From: Erodium maritimum
Taxonomy: Eukaryota; Streptophyta; Magnoliopsida; Geraniales; Geraniaceae
Reading direction: 5' to 3'
Length of the DNA: 64,000 nucleotides
Assembly: GCA_963921825.1 (NCBI GenBank)
Contig: OY997594.1
Coordinates: 2,857,001 to 2,921,000, forward strand
The position numbers were made by a program, and so were the translations under genes. Positions 31,866 through 44,000 of the stretch are shown one piece after another. How positions within the stretch are numbered: the first letter of the stretch is position 1; each line of letters opens with the position of its first letter. The notes beneath the pieces were generated by a model. It saw nothing but the letters and a program-made list of their open reading frames with translations, ran no database searches and was not told the origin of the DNA.

Positions 31866-34800
31866 CTAGTCCACGGTTTGGTCTGAAGCAATCTCCATCT
31901 TGTTCCATTTTCTGAGCAGTGTGATCAACAAGAGGCAGCAAGTTTGACAGGAGAGACCACAAATCAAACCTATCCATAAACCCTATCACACACAAGAACT
32001 TAACACTTCATGAACCTAGCCATCATGTGAGCACATAAATATAAGGGTTAATTACTAAAAACTACAACATGTTTTGCTCCCTTGCTGAAAACTACACTGA
32101 GTTTAAAAGTGAACAAAAACATACCATACATATTGGCCACAGTTTTCTTTGAAAACAATCAACAATTTTGTTAACCCCTACGAGATATGCGGACAATACA
32201 TAATTGAAAACATATAACATTGAAAAGTAATGTGGGCAAACATATGGCCCAATACTTAACAGAACCGGATATTTTGTTCATTATTTTAATAGAAGACGGT
32301 GGATAACATATGGTATGATTTTATCCACTTTTAAACTCAGTGTAGATTTTAACAAGTGGGCAAATTATGTTGTAGTTTTTAGCAATTGACCATAAATATA
32401 ACGGATAAATTGATTTTTGTGTTTTCACCTTGACATGTAAGTCCAGCTTGAATGCTAGAAGGATTGCGGTAGGCATGCCGATGCAGTAAAATGTCCCTAA
32501 GTTAACGTACACAGCGATGTGTTGCCATCCACAACCTCTTGTAACCCCTGCGCAGCCATATTGGGATGAATGATACACTTTACGACTAGTAGATTGATTT
32601 CAATGAAACTATAATTGCAAAAAAAGTACCCCGTGGTGTTCAATTTTTGCAAATCGTAGCTTTCCTGTTTGATAATGACAAAAAAGTGATGAATTTGTCA
32701 CTTTTTTGTTGCACCTGGTAGGAATTTGTTTCAGATGACGATTTCATCTCTTTCCTGTTTGTAAGGTATAAAGAGGAAGGAGGTGTGGAGAGTACTTATT
32801 TTTTGACATTACCAAAGGTGGCTACGATTTGGAAAAATTGAAAACCATAAGGTACTTTTTTTTGTATTATCCCTAATACTAACCTGATAAGACGCCTTGA
32901 ACTGAATCTACGAATATTGAGATTACAAGAAAGGGTGTCATTGAAGCAAACTCTCTTTTGATTGTAGAGCTGTCACTAAAAAAGCCAGCCCATGCATTGT
33001 GACCGAGAGCTAGGACGGAAACAACAAATATAGAAAGGAGCATAGAGAGGTAGAGACTCATTTTCATGGCCTTCTTAGCTCGTCCAGGACTGTTTGCTCC
33101 CAGCTCGTTAGATACCCTTGTGCTGTACCACAACAATTTCTCTGATACCCATATCGATATATCGAGGGACTTAAGAGAAAAAAACGCAAGAGAAACTTGT
33201 ACCAACTGACCTTGCCGCAGCGCTGAGACCATAGGTGAGCATGTAGGCAATGGTTTCTGTGTTGACACTGAAGTTATAATTAGAACATATAGAAAATTTT
33301 CAACCCGAGAATTTAAGAATGAAACTTACCACATTGCAATCAGTGAAGTCGTTGTTTCAGCATTTTTCATTAATCCTGCCAAGAACACCAAAATCTCAAA
33401 AGCCCAGTACTCCAAGCTGACAAAATATACGTGTTAGATTAAAGGGTAACTTCATATATATGCAATACGAAGTTTGATTAACGTTATCGAGAAACCAAAC
33501 TTTGAGTTATTTACCAGACCATTGCAGCGGAAGGCAGAGCTAGTTTCATGTTTGTAAGGACATGACAGAACGACTCCAAGGAAAACCCCTCCCACGTCTG
33601 GTTAAACTTTTGTGACCACAGCACATAAACGGCCAATACAAGTATAGCTATGCATAACGTTATAGAAGCTGCCAGCGGAGCTCCCTTGAAACCAAGTGAT
33701 GTCCAGTGAACCAAAGCGTAAGTAATGCCAATATGTATGACCAATGGTACTGCTGAGAACAGAACCGGGGGCACGACAATGCTTTGGGTCTGAAGAAACC
33801 TCAATATGTTTTGGAGGAAGCCAAACGCAAATAGCCCGGGGATGAGAAATTTCATGTACAGGGCTGCCATTTTCGATATCTGAGGATCTTGTTGAAGTAA
33901 TATCAATATGGGTTCCGTAAAGAACCACAAGACGGATATGATGATGGAGAAGAAAAACGATATGATGCATGACGCTTGAAGATAAACACCCAACAATCTG
34001 TACGACTGTGCACCGAACCCTTGCCCACAGAGCGTCTCAAGTGCTCCACTTAAACCTATCTGAAAACAACAGAAATGGAAGATGAAGGAATCAACAAGAA
34101 CATGGCTTCAAGTGTTGCATCAAAATGTCCATAACAGTGAGATCAAATAGCAGTTTCCTCAAAGTTAGGAATTAAGTCTTAATGCTATTCATTTGTTACA
34201 AAAGCAACAATGCAAGTGTGAGAAGAATCAAATTTAAGGGCCAATGTCTCCAAGCTTGGTAGCACATAGAAATGAAAGTTTCTCTTAATTGCTAAAAACT
34301 ACATTTATGTATTGTCCACGTGAGAAAAACTACATTTATGTATTGTCCACGTGAGATGTTCACGTCCCTAATTGTAACAGAAAATTCCAAAATTTTAACG
34401 GTTGATTCCAAATTTGGTAAGTAAACGCCCGTAGTCAACATATAGTGTAGTTTAAAAGTGCGGACAATATATAAGGTAGTTTTTCGCAAGTAAACAATAC
34501 ATGATATAGTTTTTAGCCATCAACCCTTATAGATACAAGAGCATCTCCAATGGGGAGTGGTAGATCCTCCTTTTACTTCACACATTGGTATTATCCCTGT
34601 GTATTGACGAATAGTCACGTGTCGCCTGTCAAGTGGCCACAAGGTGAACGAATTGAATTCGCCCTACCTTAAATATGGTCTAAGTGTATCCAATAAGAGC
34701 ATCCACAACGCTAACAGTCAGCAAATTGTGGTAAGACCGACTGTTAGAACATTAAATTAATGTTTTCAGCCTTACAGTCAGTCTTACCGTCAACACCCCT

Positions 34801-35385
34801 ATAATATTAGTTTGTTCGTACTGACTGTTCATGACATTTTTCTTCACAAAGCTTACCACCTCCTCTTACCACTAGCATTATTTAAATCATTTTTATTTTT
34901 TACTTTTTGCATTTTCTCTCTTCCTTTTAAGTTACCCGCCCTAAAAGGCTAACGTTGTGGATGCTTTAAGAGCCATTGTTTTAGGTTCCCTCTCATTGCC
35001 ACATTTTGTCATACACATAGCAGGCATCAAAACAGAACAAACAAATCCCAAACCACAACACTCGACCCAATCCAAAACCCACAAACAAACCGATCAATGC
35101 GAGGTAATCGAAGCCCTCGAGGCTTACCATGGAGGCGAATCCGGTGACGGTGGCCCAGGAATTGCCGAGGGTGGCTCCGGCGAGCTCGAGGTCGCCGAGA
35201 TGGCCGGCGAACATGACGGAGACCAGAGTGATCGCGAAATAGAACACATTGGTCAGAATCATGGGTAGTGAAAACAACACCTGCCTCTTGGCCTCAACCG
35301 TGTCGAAGCTCAGAACTCGCTTCCACCATTGTTGTCTCTCTGTTTCTTCTTCTCCGCCGTGACCATGGGTCGTGGGGGTGGGCAT
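31866..35385 (-). CDS. MATE (DTX) efflux transporter
   Basis: Seven exons on the minus strand: 35128..35385, 33515..34059, 33330..33416, 33211..33267, 32884..33116, 32429..32547, 31866..31982. All have GT-AG borders and consistent phases, giving 471 aa, the usual plant DTX length. Diagnostic motifs are [24 protein letters not shown] and [10 protein letters not shown] in exon 1, [13 protein letters not shown] at the start of exon 2, [11 protein letters not shown] in exon 3 and [12 protein letters not shown] in exon 5. Twelve membrane segments are expected; family members export flavonoids, alkaloids, hormones or xenobiotics by cation antiport at the plasma membrane or tonoplast. The substrate cannot be told from sequence. 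Intron 1 holds two MITEs, and intron 5 is mostly a copy of the KDSB-intron family. A second, similar first exon lies 4.7 kb upstream (40086-40373). Confidence 0.95.
32040..32392. repeat. MITE-like repeat with AAAAACTACA termini in MATE intron 6
   Basis: It begins TTAATTACTAAAAACTAC and ends with the complement GTAGTTTTTAGCAATT. Same family as 34287-34530 and the interrupted copy at 42060-42560. Non-coding. Confidence 0.6.
32606..32873. mobile_element. Foldback MITE copy F in MATE intron 5
   Basis: Same family as the KDSB copies: left end ATAATTGCAAAAAAAGTACC, with GCAAATCGTAGC and GATGACGATTTCATC inside, right end GGTACTTTTTTTTGTATTATCC. It is internally deleted to 268 bp and fills nearly the whole 336-bp intron, ending 10 bp from the exon 5 donor. 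Confidence 0.75.
34287..34530. repeat. MITE-like repeat in MATE intron 1
   Basis: It opens TTAATTGCTAAAAACTAC and closes ATAGTTTTTAGCCATCAA. A 31-bp tandem pair containing TTTATGTATTGTCCACGTGA lies near the left end (34302-34356). Same family as 32040 and 42060. Confidence 0.65.
34697..34966. mobile_element. PIF/Harbinger-type MITE in MATE intron 1
   Basis: It begins GAGCATCCACAACGCTAAC and ends GCTAACGTTGTGGATGCTT, inverted repeats of about 19 bp with few mismatches. It is flanked by TAA at 34694-34696 and 34967-34969. 270 bp, non-coding. A second GAGCATCTCCAATGGGG terminus at 34539 suggests a truncated neighbour. Confidence 0.85.
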
Positions 35386-36575
35386 GCTCGATTGTAGCGG
35401 CGGTGGGATTGGTGAGATCGGAGAAATTAGGGTTCGTACGAAGAGAAGAGAAGAGAACGGAGAGAGTTTGAGACTGTAACGACTTCGTCTTCTTCGTTCT
35501 ATTTCCCGGCATAAATGTAGCCACTCATGTATTTATTTATTTATTTCAAATTGTTATCTGTAGTCTTTTTCGTTCCCAAAGTCATGTTGATTATCAATCA
35601 ATTATAAGTAGCTTCGTGCCAAATTGTCCCCCCCAACAAACCCAACCCTACCCTATCGAAACAGCCGCCGCCGCCATCGCTCTCGGGCCTCCACCGACGA
35701 AGGCGGTGGCTTTAGGTCATAGCCGACGTCGGTGGAGGTTTTCTCTTTCTCCTCTCTTATCTTTTACTCTCGTCCCCCCTCTTCTTCTGGGATTTTACGA
35801 TCTCTGATTGCCGTACTGTTTTGTGGCCTAGCGATGCAGATCGCCTTCTTCGTGGCGCACAGGCTCATCGGCCTTTGTTCTTTGGCCGTGTGTGTTTTGC
35901 TCGAGTGTTCCATGGCTGAGTGGTGTAGATCTCGTCCTCCTCGAGGTGCATGGGTTCATCGGCCTTGTTTTTCGACCATGTGCTTTGGGAGGAGCATCTG
36001 TGGCTCGAGAGTTTGGGAAAACTTCTTCTTCTCAAGAGTCTGTGGAGCCGTTGGATCTGACGATCAGGCTTGTAAGTCGTCAGAGTTCCGGTGAGCGGTT
36101 GGATTGCGGTGACTAGTTCGGTTAGGTTTAGCTTTTGTGTTTTATCGTTTTGGTTTTTTAAATAATTGCATTCGTTGCAGCGTTGGTGTGCCCTAGTTAC
36201 ACATTTGGGTGCATTAGGTGTACTTTGTGTGCACATTATGTTGCACTTTTGGTGTGCCCGTCATGTAGTATTTTTGGCGTGCACTTTATTTGTATGTTCT
36301 GGGGCGCCATGTGTTGCGTTCTGGTTTCGTTAGTGAGTCGATAATATTATAGGTTAGCAGATCCAGAGTCTGTAATATCTATCGTTCGCTTATGCGTTTT
36401 CATCAGATTGTATGTATATCACTTTGATCGATATATAAAATTGATGTCTCCCGTTTTTATAAAAAAAAATATACGTAACTATGCATGTTTTTCACTGACT
36501 AGAATTTCTATTAAACGATATCTTGTGAACTGTACACATTTTTTGCTAACTAAAAAATCTTTCGGATGATATCTT
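35386..36575. other. MATE 5' region followed by a probable LINE-like tail
   Basis: 35386-35600 is the likely leader and core promoter region of the MATE gene. 35620-36469 is a GC-rich to T-rich block that ends TGATGTCTCCCGTTTTTAT and then A8, consistent with the 3' end of a plus-strand LINE. No protein motif was recognised in it. Confidence 0.4.
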
Positions 36576-39058
36576 GTTTTTTAGAATAAACGGTAGATAT
36601 TATTAAATGTCAGCAATAATGATATGGTGAAGTGGCTCCAGGATAAACCCTCATAGCCACTCCCAGACAAGGGAGGAACAAGTCGCCTTGGCAAGCCAGT
36701 TAGCTGCTTTGTTCGCTGTCCGCTTGACAAATTCGAGCTGCACATACTTGAGTTGAGATAATAGAGAACAACAGTCATTTACGATTATCCTTATTGGAGA
36801 AGAAGACTTCCCTCTCTTGTTGATCATATCCACTATGACCTTGAAATCACTGCTGATGGTGACTCTCTGTTGTGGCCATTGCGCTACTCATTGTAGATCA
36901 TCCCTAGTGGCATAGGCTTCGACCAACCCCGAGTTCTGCGGACCATAAAACGATGTTGATCGGGCTCGGGTGAGAAGACCCCTATCATCCTTGCATACCC
37001 ACCCTGTTCCCACCTGTTCCGTTGAGGCAAACAACGCTCCATCCGTGTTGATGACCTAGGATCCTTGGGGAGGGTAAGTACACCTGGTGTCTGCAGTGCT
37101 GGTCGGCTGAGTTGGGGGTGGTGTGCGACTCTTCTTACGACTTTGAGCTTCCATCCGGCCTGCATTTAGAGGAGTGTCGTATGTTTTATGGTTATTTCGT
37201 GGAAGCCACGTTGTCCCAAATCTTCTTATTTCTAGCCTTCCGTATTTCTCATAGGAGACAACCCACTTCTCCTTCTTTGGGTGCTGGGTTGATGAGAAGT
37301 ATAAACCTCAACCACTCTACAATGTCCCCCTCTGTTGATGGAAGATTCAGTCCACTAAGACGCCAACACTCTGCCGCTACCAGACACTTGACTAGAAGAT
37401 GAAATTCATATTCCTCCTCTCCATTACACACCGGGCAATTAGGTACCATTTCCACTCTACGCACCCTCAGTCTGGTCGCTACTTGGAGGCAGCCCGCACA
37501 CGTCCGCCAAAGGAACATACGTATCTTGTGTAGCACATCAAGTCCCCATATCGAGGGACAAATTTCTAAATGGACATTTGGGGTTGGCTGGTCCGTAGTG
37601 AGCATACCATATGTCGACTTAACTGAGAAGTGCCCCAGATGTTCTCCCGTCCAGTACCAAGAATCTGACGCAGTCAACCTGCTCGGTTGTACAGCCAAAA
37701 TTGCTCTTCTATCCCTCTCGGTATAGAGGTTTCCTATATTCACCTCATCCCATTGTCTTGTGGCTGGTGTCATCAAGTCTACCACATTCAGATAATCCAG
37801 ATCCGGATGTGTCGTGGTTATCCATGGTCCCACACCTGTCAACCATGGATCCCGCAATACTGACGTGGTCACCCCCGTTCCTATCGACCGCCTCGCCCCT
37901 TGTTTGACCCGACCTTGGGCCGACAAGAGACTCTTCCAGATAAAACTCTGATTCTGCTACCGTTTTGCCTCAAAAGCCGATGATTCCGGAAAATACTTTG
38001 CTTTAAGGACTCGAGCTACCTGACTGGTTTCTTGCGTAGCGATCTTCCACAGTTGCTTTCCTAACAATGCAGTATTGAAATCCTACAAGTTCCTGAATCC
38101 AAGACCTCCGCTCTCCTTCGATCGGGACATAGTTGCCCAGGACTGCCAAATTATTGGCATATCCCCCCCACTCCCGAGGCCTTCCACCAGAAACGTGCTA
38201 GAGCCACATTCATTTTTTCTATTGTCCCTTTTGGTAGTCGCATGACACTCATAACGTAAGTCGGTATGGCCTGAAGAACTGACTTGACCAAAACCTCCTT
38301 CCCTGCCCCGTTCAAAAGCTTTCCATCCCACCTATGGATCCTCTTCAACACTCGATTCAATAGGTATTGTAGCCCTTTCTTTTTACTTCTCCCCATCATA
38401 TTTGGAACTCCAAGATATGATGAGGGAATTTGAAGTTCTGGGATACCTAGTAATCTGACTCCATTTGCCCACGCATCCACGTGAGTGTTTGTACTAAAGA
38501 AAAGTGATGACTTCTAGAGATTCACCTTGACTTGACGCTTCCTCGAACATCCTAAGATAGTTCCTGACCCTCCCCATTTCAATATGGGAGGCTTTGCAAT
38601 AAACATAACAATCATCGGTGAAAAACAGATGGGTGATCGACGGGGCTGCCGGGGTAAGCCGGACTCCGTGGATATGTCCCCTTCCTTCCTTAGCTTGGAG
38701 AAGTCTAGCATGCCCCTCCATACAAAACGGGAACAGGTACGGGGACAGAGGGTCCCTTTGCCGGATTCTCCGCTCTGGTTGTACAAACCCGGCCTGTTTT
38801 TCGCCAGCCACCGCCGTGTACGTCACCGAGTAGGTACACCTTCTGAGTATCGCGATCCACTCTTCATTAAACCCAAAAGCACGCATCATGTCCCAGATGA
38901 AACCCCATTCAACTCTATCGTAGGCTTTACTCATATCCAGTTTCAAGACCACCCATCCTTCCTGACCTTTCTTCCTAGTTTTCATAAAGTGCAGATTTTC
39001 AAAGGAGATGGCGATATTATCTTGAATCGACCGCCCTGATGAAACCCATTGAGTGGTA
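36576..39058 (-). mobile_element. 5'-truncated, frameshifted LINE (RT, zf-RVT, RNase H)
   Basis: Reading the minus strand from 39058 down there is an RT segment (38494..38985: LKLDMSKAYDRVEWGF, RQRDPLSPYLF, LFFTDDCY), a thumb region (38083..38480: IPSSYLGVPNMMGRSKK, WDGKLLNGAGKEVLVKSV), a zf-RVT region (37249..37926: PWLTGVGPW, SWYWTGEHLGHFSVKSTYG, IRMFLWRTCAGCLQVATRL, CPVCNGEEEYEFHLLVKC) and an RNase H end (36651..36833: LEFVKRTANKAANWLAK). Frames change between blocks. The catalytic FADD is FTDD. The T-rich 36576-36582 marks the poly(A) end. Endonuclease and ORF1 are missing. Confidence 0.9.
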
Positions 39059-40085
39059 TTTTAATTTTTCAAGATTTTCACGTTATTCTTCTCTCTTTTC
39101 TGCTTTCGGACTAAAATAGATTACTTTATTTTTGGGTTTGATTATGTCTATTGGAATTGGAGGGGGATTAGAAATTGGAATCAAGAGACTAGAAGACAAG
39201 GATTCTGAAAGAGATTCTCTCTGAGCTGTTAGGGACATCACAAGTTGGGTACACAGGGATAGAGTTGTTGCCGTCCTTGAGATTATTTTCTTGGGTGATT
39301 TATTTTATTATTTTAGAAGTTTCGAATTTTATTTTTATTATTTAAAAAAAAAATCTTGTGTCACTGGTGTTTTGTTCGTCTTAATTTAGTGCCTATCGTT
39401 AATTTTTCGTCCATTATTGAAAGAAAATTGTCGTATACCTGACACATGACCCAAATAATCTCTGAAAAATATCGAAATTGCTCTTCAAATCATTCTAAAA
39501 TTCTTCCGTCTAACAATTTATGTTTGATTCAATAGACTAAATATATATTAAATATATGTAAAAAATATTGTTAATTATAAAACTAACAAGATGATAAATA
39601 TTTAAGTCTTAAATATTTATTATTAATTTTTTTTTACGTATTATATCTCTTATTTTGATAGTATTTATAATATATATTTTTTTAACAATACCGACTAGTC
39701 CTGTCTAACGCCTAGAGTTCCTCACCACTCGATTTGCGCCTAACATCCTTTCACAATCTTATTGGTATGTACGTGAGAATAACAATCACGTTACGAGAAG
39801 TCACGAGGAGGTCAATTTTTACCGTTATCCCGACAAACTAAGACCCGATAAATCGAAACCTGGTTGGGAGATGCAAATGAAAAAAAATTCAAACATGTGG
39901 AGCAAATGCAATTACGTGCAAGTGTAGCTAACAGCAGCCACATATGTCACCGTCGCATTTTGTCAAACACATAACGTGCATCAAAACAAGACCCGAAACT
40001 AAGCATTAATTTAACTTAATGTAAGAACAATTCCAAACCGCAAATACTTGACCAAATCACATAAATTCGAAGTTCTGGAGCTTAC
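39059..40085. other. Intergenic region between LINE and MATE orphan exon
   Basis: AT-rich. I searched on the minus strand for MATE exons 2-7 that could belong to the first exon at 40086-40373 and found none. The block contains degenerate repeats near 39690-39760 and the start of the intron after the 40086 donor. Confidence 0.5.
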
Positions 40086-40373
40086 CATGAAGGCGAATCC
40101 GGTGACGGTGGCCCAGGAGTTGGCGAGGGTGGCGCCGGCGAGCTCGAGCTCGCCGAGGTGGCCGGCGAACATGACGGAGACCAGAGTGATCGCATAATAA
40201 AACACATTGGTCAAGATCATGGGTAGTGCAAATAACACCTGAGTTTTGGCCTCAGCCAAGTCAAAGCTCAGAGCTCGCTTCTGATTCCACCACCGTCGTC
40301 TCTCTGTTTCTTCTTCTTCTTCTTCCTCCTCTCTGTGGCCATGGCCGTCTTGCAAGAACGGTTCCATGGTCAT
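40086..40373 (-). pseudogene. Orphan first exon of a MATE transporter (or alternative first exon of the downstream gene)
   Basis: 96 codons (minus) from ATG 40373 to a good GTAAGC donor after 40086, with [18 protein letters not shown] and [13 protein letters not shown]. It is strongly similar to exon 1 of the gene at 31866-35385 but with an acidic [15 protein letters not shown] segment. No exons 2-7 follow before the LINE. The donor phase (0) fits exon 2 of the intact gene at 34059, so splicing across about 6 kb as an alternative first exon is formally possible. Otherwise it is the 5' remnant of a tandem duplicate. An ATG at 40490 would read through the GAA-repeat as poly-lysine and is unlikely to be the start. 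Confidence 0.75.
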
Positions 40374-40428
40374 CTTCTTCTTCTTCTTCTTCTTCTTCTT
40401 CTTCTTCTTCTTCTTTTTCTTCTTCTTC
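40374..40428. repeat. (CTT)n / (GAA)n microsatellite
   Basis: About 18 trinucleotide units, with one TTT interruption, lie directly upstream of the MATE exon ATG. On the coding (minus) strand it is an AAG/GAA tract in the probable 5' UTR. Confidence 0.9.
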
Positions 40429-40626
40429 GGGAAGACCAAGTTGTGTGACTGTAAGGACTTGGGTGATGATAATTGTACTAGTAGATCCACCGACTTAGTT
40501 GATCCATGTGATGGGATGGGGCATGTGGGTTTGGGCCTTGGATGTTATGTCATTATGGTTCCATTTTTTTTACCTATTGGGCCTGAGCCCAAGTGTGTGA
40601 GAGCCAACTTGTGTGTGAGTAATAGT

Positions 40627-41070
40627 TAGGGCTGGGCATCGGTCGGTCATCGGACCAGGATTTTCGGTTTTTTAGAAATGTACGTCGATGTTGTTAGAAA
40701 GGGTCGGTTTTTCGTCATCAGTGTTTGGTTGGTTAACCGATTTCAACTGACACCGACGTTCACGAGATCTACACGATGAGGAAGGCAACCACTAACGGAG
40801 GGAAGAAGCAAGTAAATGCCCCAACGCTTCATCTCCCATCGTCCATCTTCCTCATTCTTCAACTTATAGTACTGAACATCGAGAATTTAGTATCGGTTTT
40901 ACCGGTTAACCAGAAATGAGCACTTATCAGAATCAGGGGTTGGCCATATTTCCTTCGGTTCTCATAATTCTACATCGACAAGCGTTGAAAACCTCCGATC
41001 ACTGTTTCCGGTGCCAATGATGGTCGTTGTTGTCGGGTTATAACGGTCCGGTTATTTTTGGCAAACCCTA
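40627..41070. mobile_element. hAT-like non-autonomous element
   Basis: It starts TAGGGCTGGGCATCGG and ends TTTGGCAAACCCTA; the outer TAGGG/CCCTA and GCCA/TGGC segments are inverted. It contains many CGGTTTT / AACCGATT motifs typical of such elements. The flanks GTAATAGT and GTATAGTT are a poor 8-bp match. The boundaries are therefore tentative. Confidence 0.5.
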
Positions 41071-44000
41071 GTATAGTTGATCCACAAGATGGGCCTGTGA
41101 GTTTTGGGCTTTATTTACACTCCCATTTTTTTTCTTATTGGGCCTAAGCCCAAGTGCACATGTCTTGTCAAAACTCAAAACAAAAGTTACTTTCCAAGTG
41201 GCTAAAACACAATTGTTGTCCACAATTAGATATAATAATTTATAAGAGAAAATTTGGGTGCTTTTTTCACCATTGGACATGCAAAAGGAAGAAAAATGTG
41301 CACAAAAAAGAGATAAATGATTGCAACAATTGTGGGGCGATCTTCTTGGAAGAATACAAATGTGAAGAAAAACAAACAAAACCAAGCATGAAAGTAGAAG
41401 AAAATAGTAATCATCTATAATCTATATTGGAGGGACAATGCAATCAATGTGATTATATAGTGCATGCCATTGGTTTCTATAATTGAGAAAGGTTTGCTTA
41501 TAGCTTATGTATTTTTCATATGGAAGTATATGGCATGTGTTGCATTGGTTCGATACATTTGAGTGGTTATGATTCAGATTGAACGAAAAAGAAAGATAGG
41601 AAATGGAAAATCGGGGTAATCTGATCGAATCATATCGTATAACTTATGAGCCGGACATAACCGACTAAAAATTGATGACAATTCCGGTCAATCGAACCTC
41701 ATCGGTCTGAATCCGCTTGTTACCGTCATGACTTCCCTCCTCGTTTCCACGTCTGGTGGAAACGTGATTGTTTGGCTAAAATCGAAATCCAACCGAAATT
41801 CAAGACAAAAAACCAGGGACTTTCACCGTTTTTTTGGCAAATCAAGACAAATTCCAACTCATACCATATTTGCATCTTCATACCCTGTTTTTTTATTTCT
41901 TTCTAGTACACAACAAATACCTTGTTATCTAACTGTCCCAAACCTACAAAAATCCATGCAACTATCCATATCAAACCATGATTGGAAAATGAGATCTCTT
42001 GTTCATACACAAACACATAAGTCACATTCATTTTCATGGGCTTTGATAGAAAAGAATCAGATTAATTGCTAAAAACTATATTTATGTATATTTACGTGCA
42101 CATTATCTTTTGTCCACATTCCTAAATCTGACGGAATATTTCAAAAACTTAATGAAATATTCCAAATTTCATAAATAAACGACCGTAATCAAAATATAGG
42201 GTTTAACTTCTTTTTTTACCCATTTTGAATTGGTAACATGCCTTTGATACTCCCAAAGTTTTATAACGTTAGATAACAATCCTTACGTTTTAGTAACACA
42301 CATTTAATACCCTTTATGAATTGGTCACACATTTAACACCCCTTATGTATTGGTAACATGACATTTAATACCCCTTATGAATTGGTTACATATCATCAAA
42401 ATGGCGTAAAACCGACCAAAATTTTGTCCAGAGCGTTACCAATACATCGGGGGTACTAAAAGAGTGTTATCAACATATAAGGGGTACTAAAATTAATTAA
42501 ACCAATGTGGTTTAAAACCATGGACAATACATAAGGTAGTTTTTCGCAATTAACCACGAAAAACAAACAATGGTGTTCATGATTGCAATTTCATTGTCAA
42601 TGGGCTCCTTGATTGACTTCACCTGCACATGAGAAAGAAGAAAAAAGAGGTTGTGTCATCAGTTGTGTGTGGACTGTGGAAGTGGGTTTGGTGAGTTTTC
42701 ACATGAATACAAAGACTTGAGAGTGAATTGTGAATTGAATTCACTCCCATTCTCACCTAACCAACAAACCTTCTCTTGCCTATTTACTATTTTCACACAT
42801 TTGGGAAAGCTCTCTTTGCTTCTCTCTCCTTGACTTTAATTTCCTCCTTTCTCTCTTTTGTGAAAGGGTATTAATGGATGAGACAGACCAACTCCAAGTT
42901 TCATGTTTTTGTCTTAAGAGTGGTTTCATTTGATTTGATGTTTATAGTTCAACTACCCCAAATCTTAGATTTGGATTGTCAAGTCTTGGTCCCATTTTCA
43001 ACATACAAACCCTTTAATTCAATCTTCAAAATGATGTTAAAATAGTATATTTCTTAGCCTTCAAATTTGAAATATTTGTAAAATAACATTTTTTTTAAAG
43101 GGATTTCAAAATTTACCCTTGATGCAATTTCGATCGACCGGTCTAGCTTGATCGTGATTTTATCAAGGGTAGAAACGTAAATTCAGTTGTTAGAAAGAAT
43201 AGAAGGTTACCTAACAAATAACAATGCAAATGAAGCTCATTTTGCAAATCACACCTAAGAGCACCAGCACCAGGGTGTCGCTAGGTTGAAGCTGACGTCG
43301 ATTCGTTATTGTCTAGTATTGGATATCGGATTCGATGGATCAATTCTGAACAAAATGGACACATGGTCGGAGAAGAAAGACTGAGGAGAGAACATAAGGA
43401 GGGTCGAATTCGTATGTCGACTGATTCATAGACGCTTGGAGAGAGAATCTGCAAAATATGATTTTTGACAATTATGGTTCTTGTGGGAAGAAACATCATC
43501 TAGACAAATGGTTTGTTGTTACGTCACTATGCACATTGTATCGAGTGAATACCATTTTAGAAAGACGGGATAAATCTGTATTTTTCGATAGATTCGTCTG
43601 GACGGATAGTCCCATTCCCATACACCATAAATACTATACATCTAGAAGTAAACATGTACAATTAGGAAGAAGAGAAATCAAAGGGAAAGGCTCATATCCC
43701 AACACTGCTCACTAATTATTTGGCCTCCAAGGAAAGAGACAAAACTTGGTATTGACAAATGAGAGAGCTAAGAGAAGAAAATAGAAAATGTTTGGGAAAA
43801 AAAGTCAGTTCTTGTGTTCACAAGTTTAGAATATTGGTAGCTTGCTTGCATAGTGGGTGATTATCTCATAAAAATATATATTCTTTTTGCTTTCACTGTA
43901 TTGCACTAGCTTCTACTACTCTGTTTGTGTCCATTTGTTGTTTTTGACTTGAATTATGTGCTCCTTTATGTCTTTATTTTCCTCTAGATCCTCTCTCTTT

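Noticed and set aside
40374..40490. Extension of the MATE first exon to an upstream ATG with 18 lysines
   Set aside because: The lysines are a microsatellite; the conserved paralogue starts just before the Gly/Glu-rich segment, so the ATG at 40373 or 40367 is more credible.
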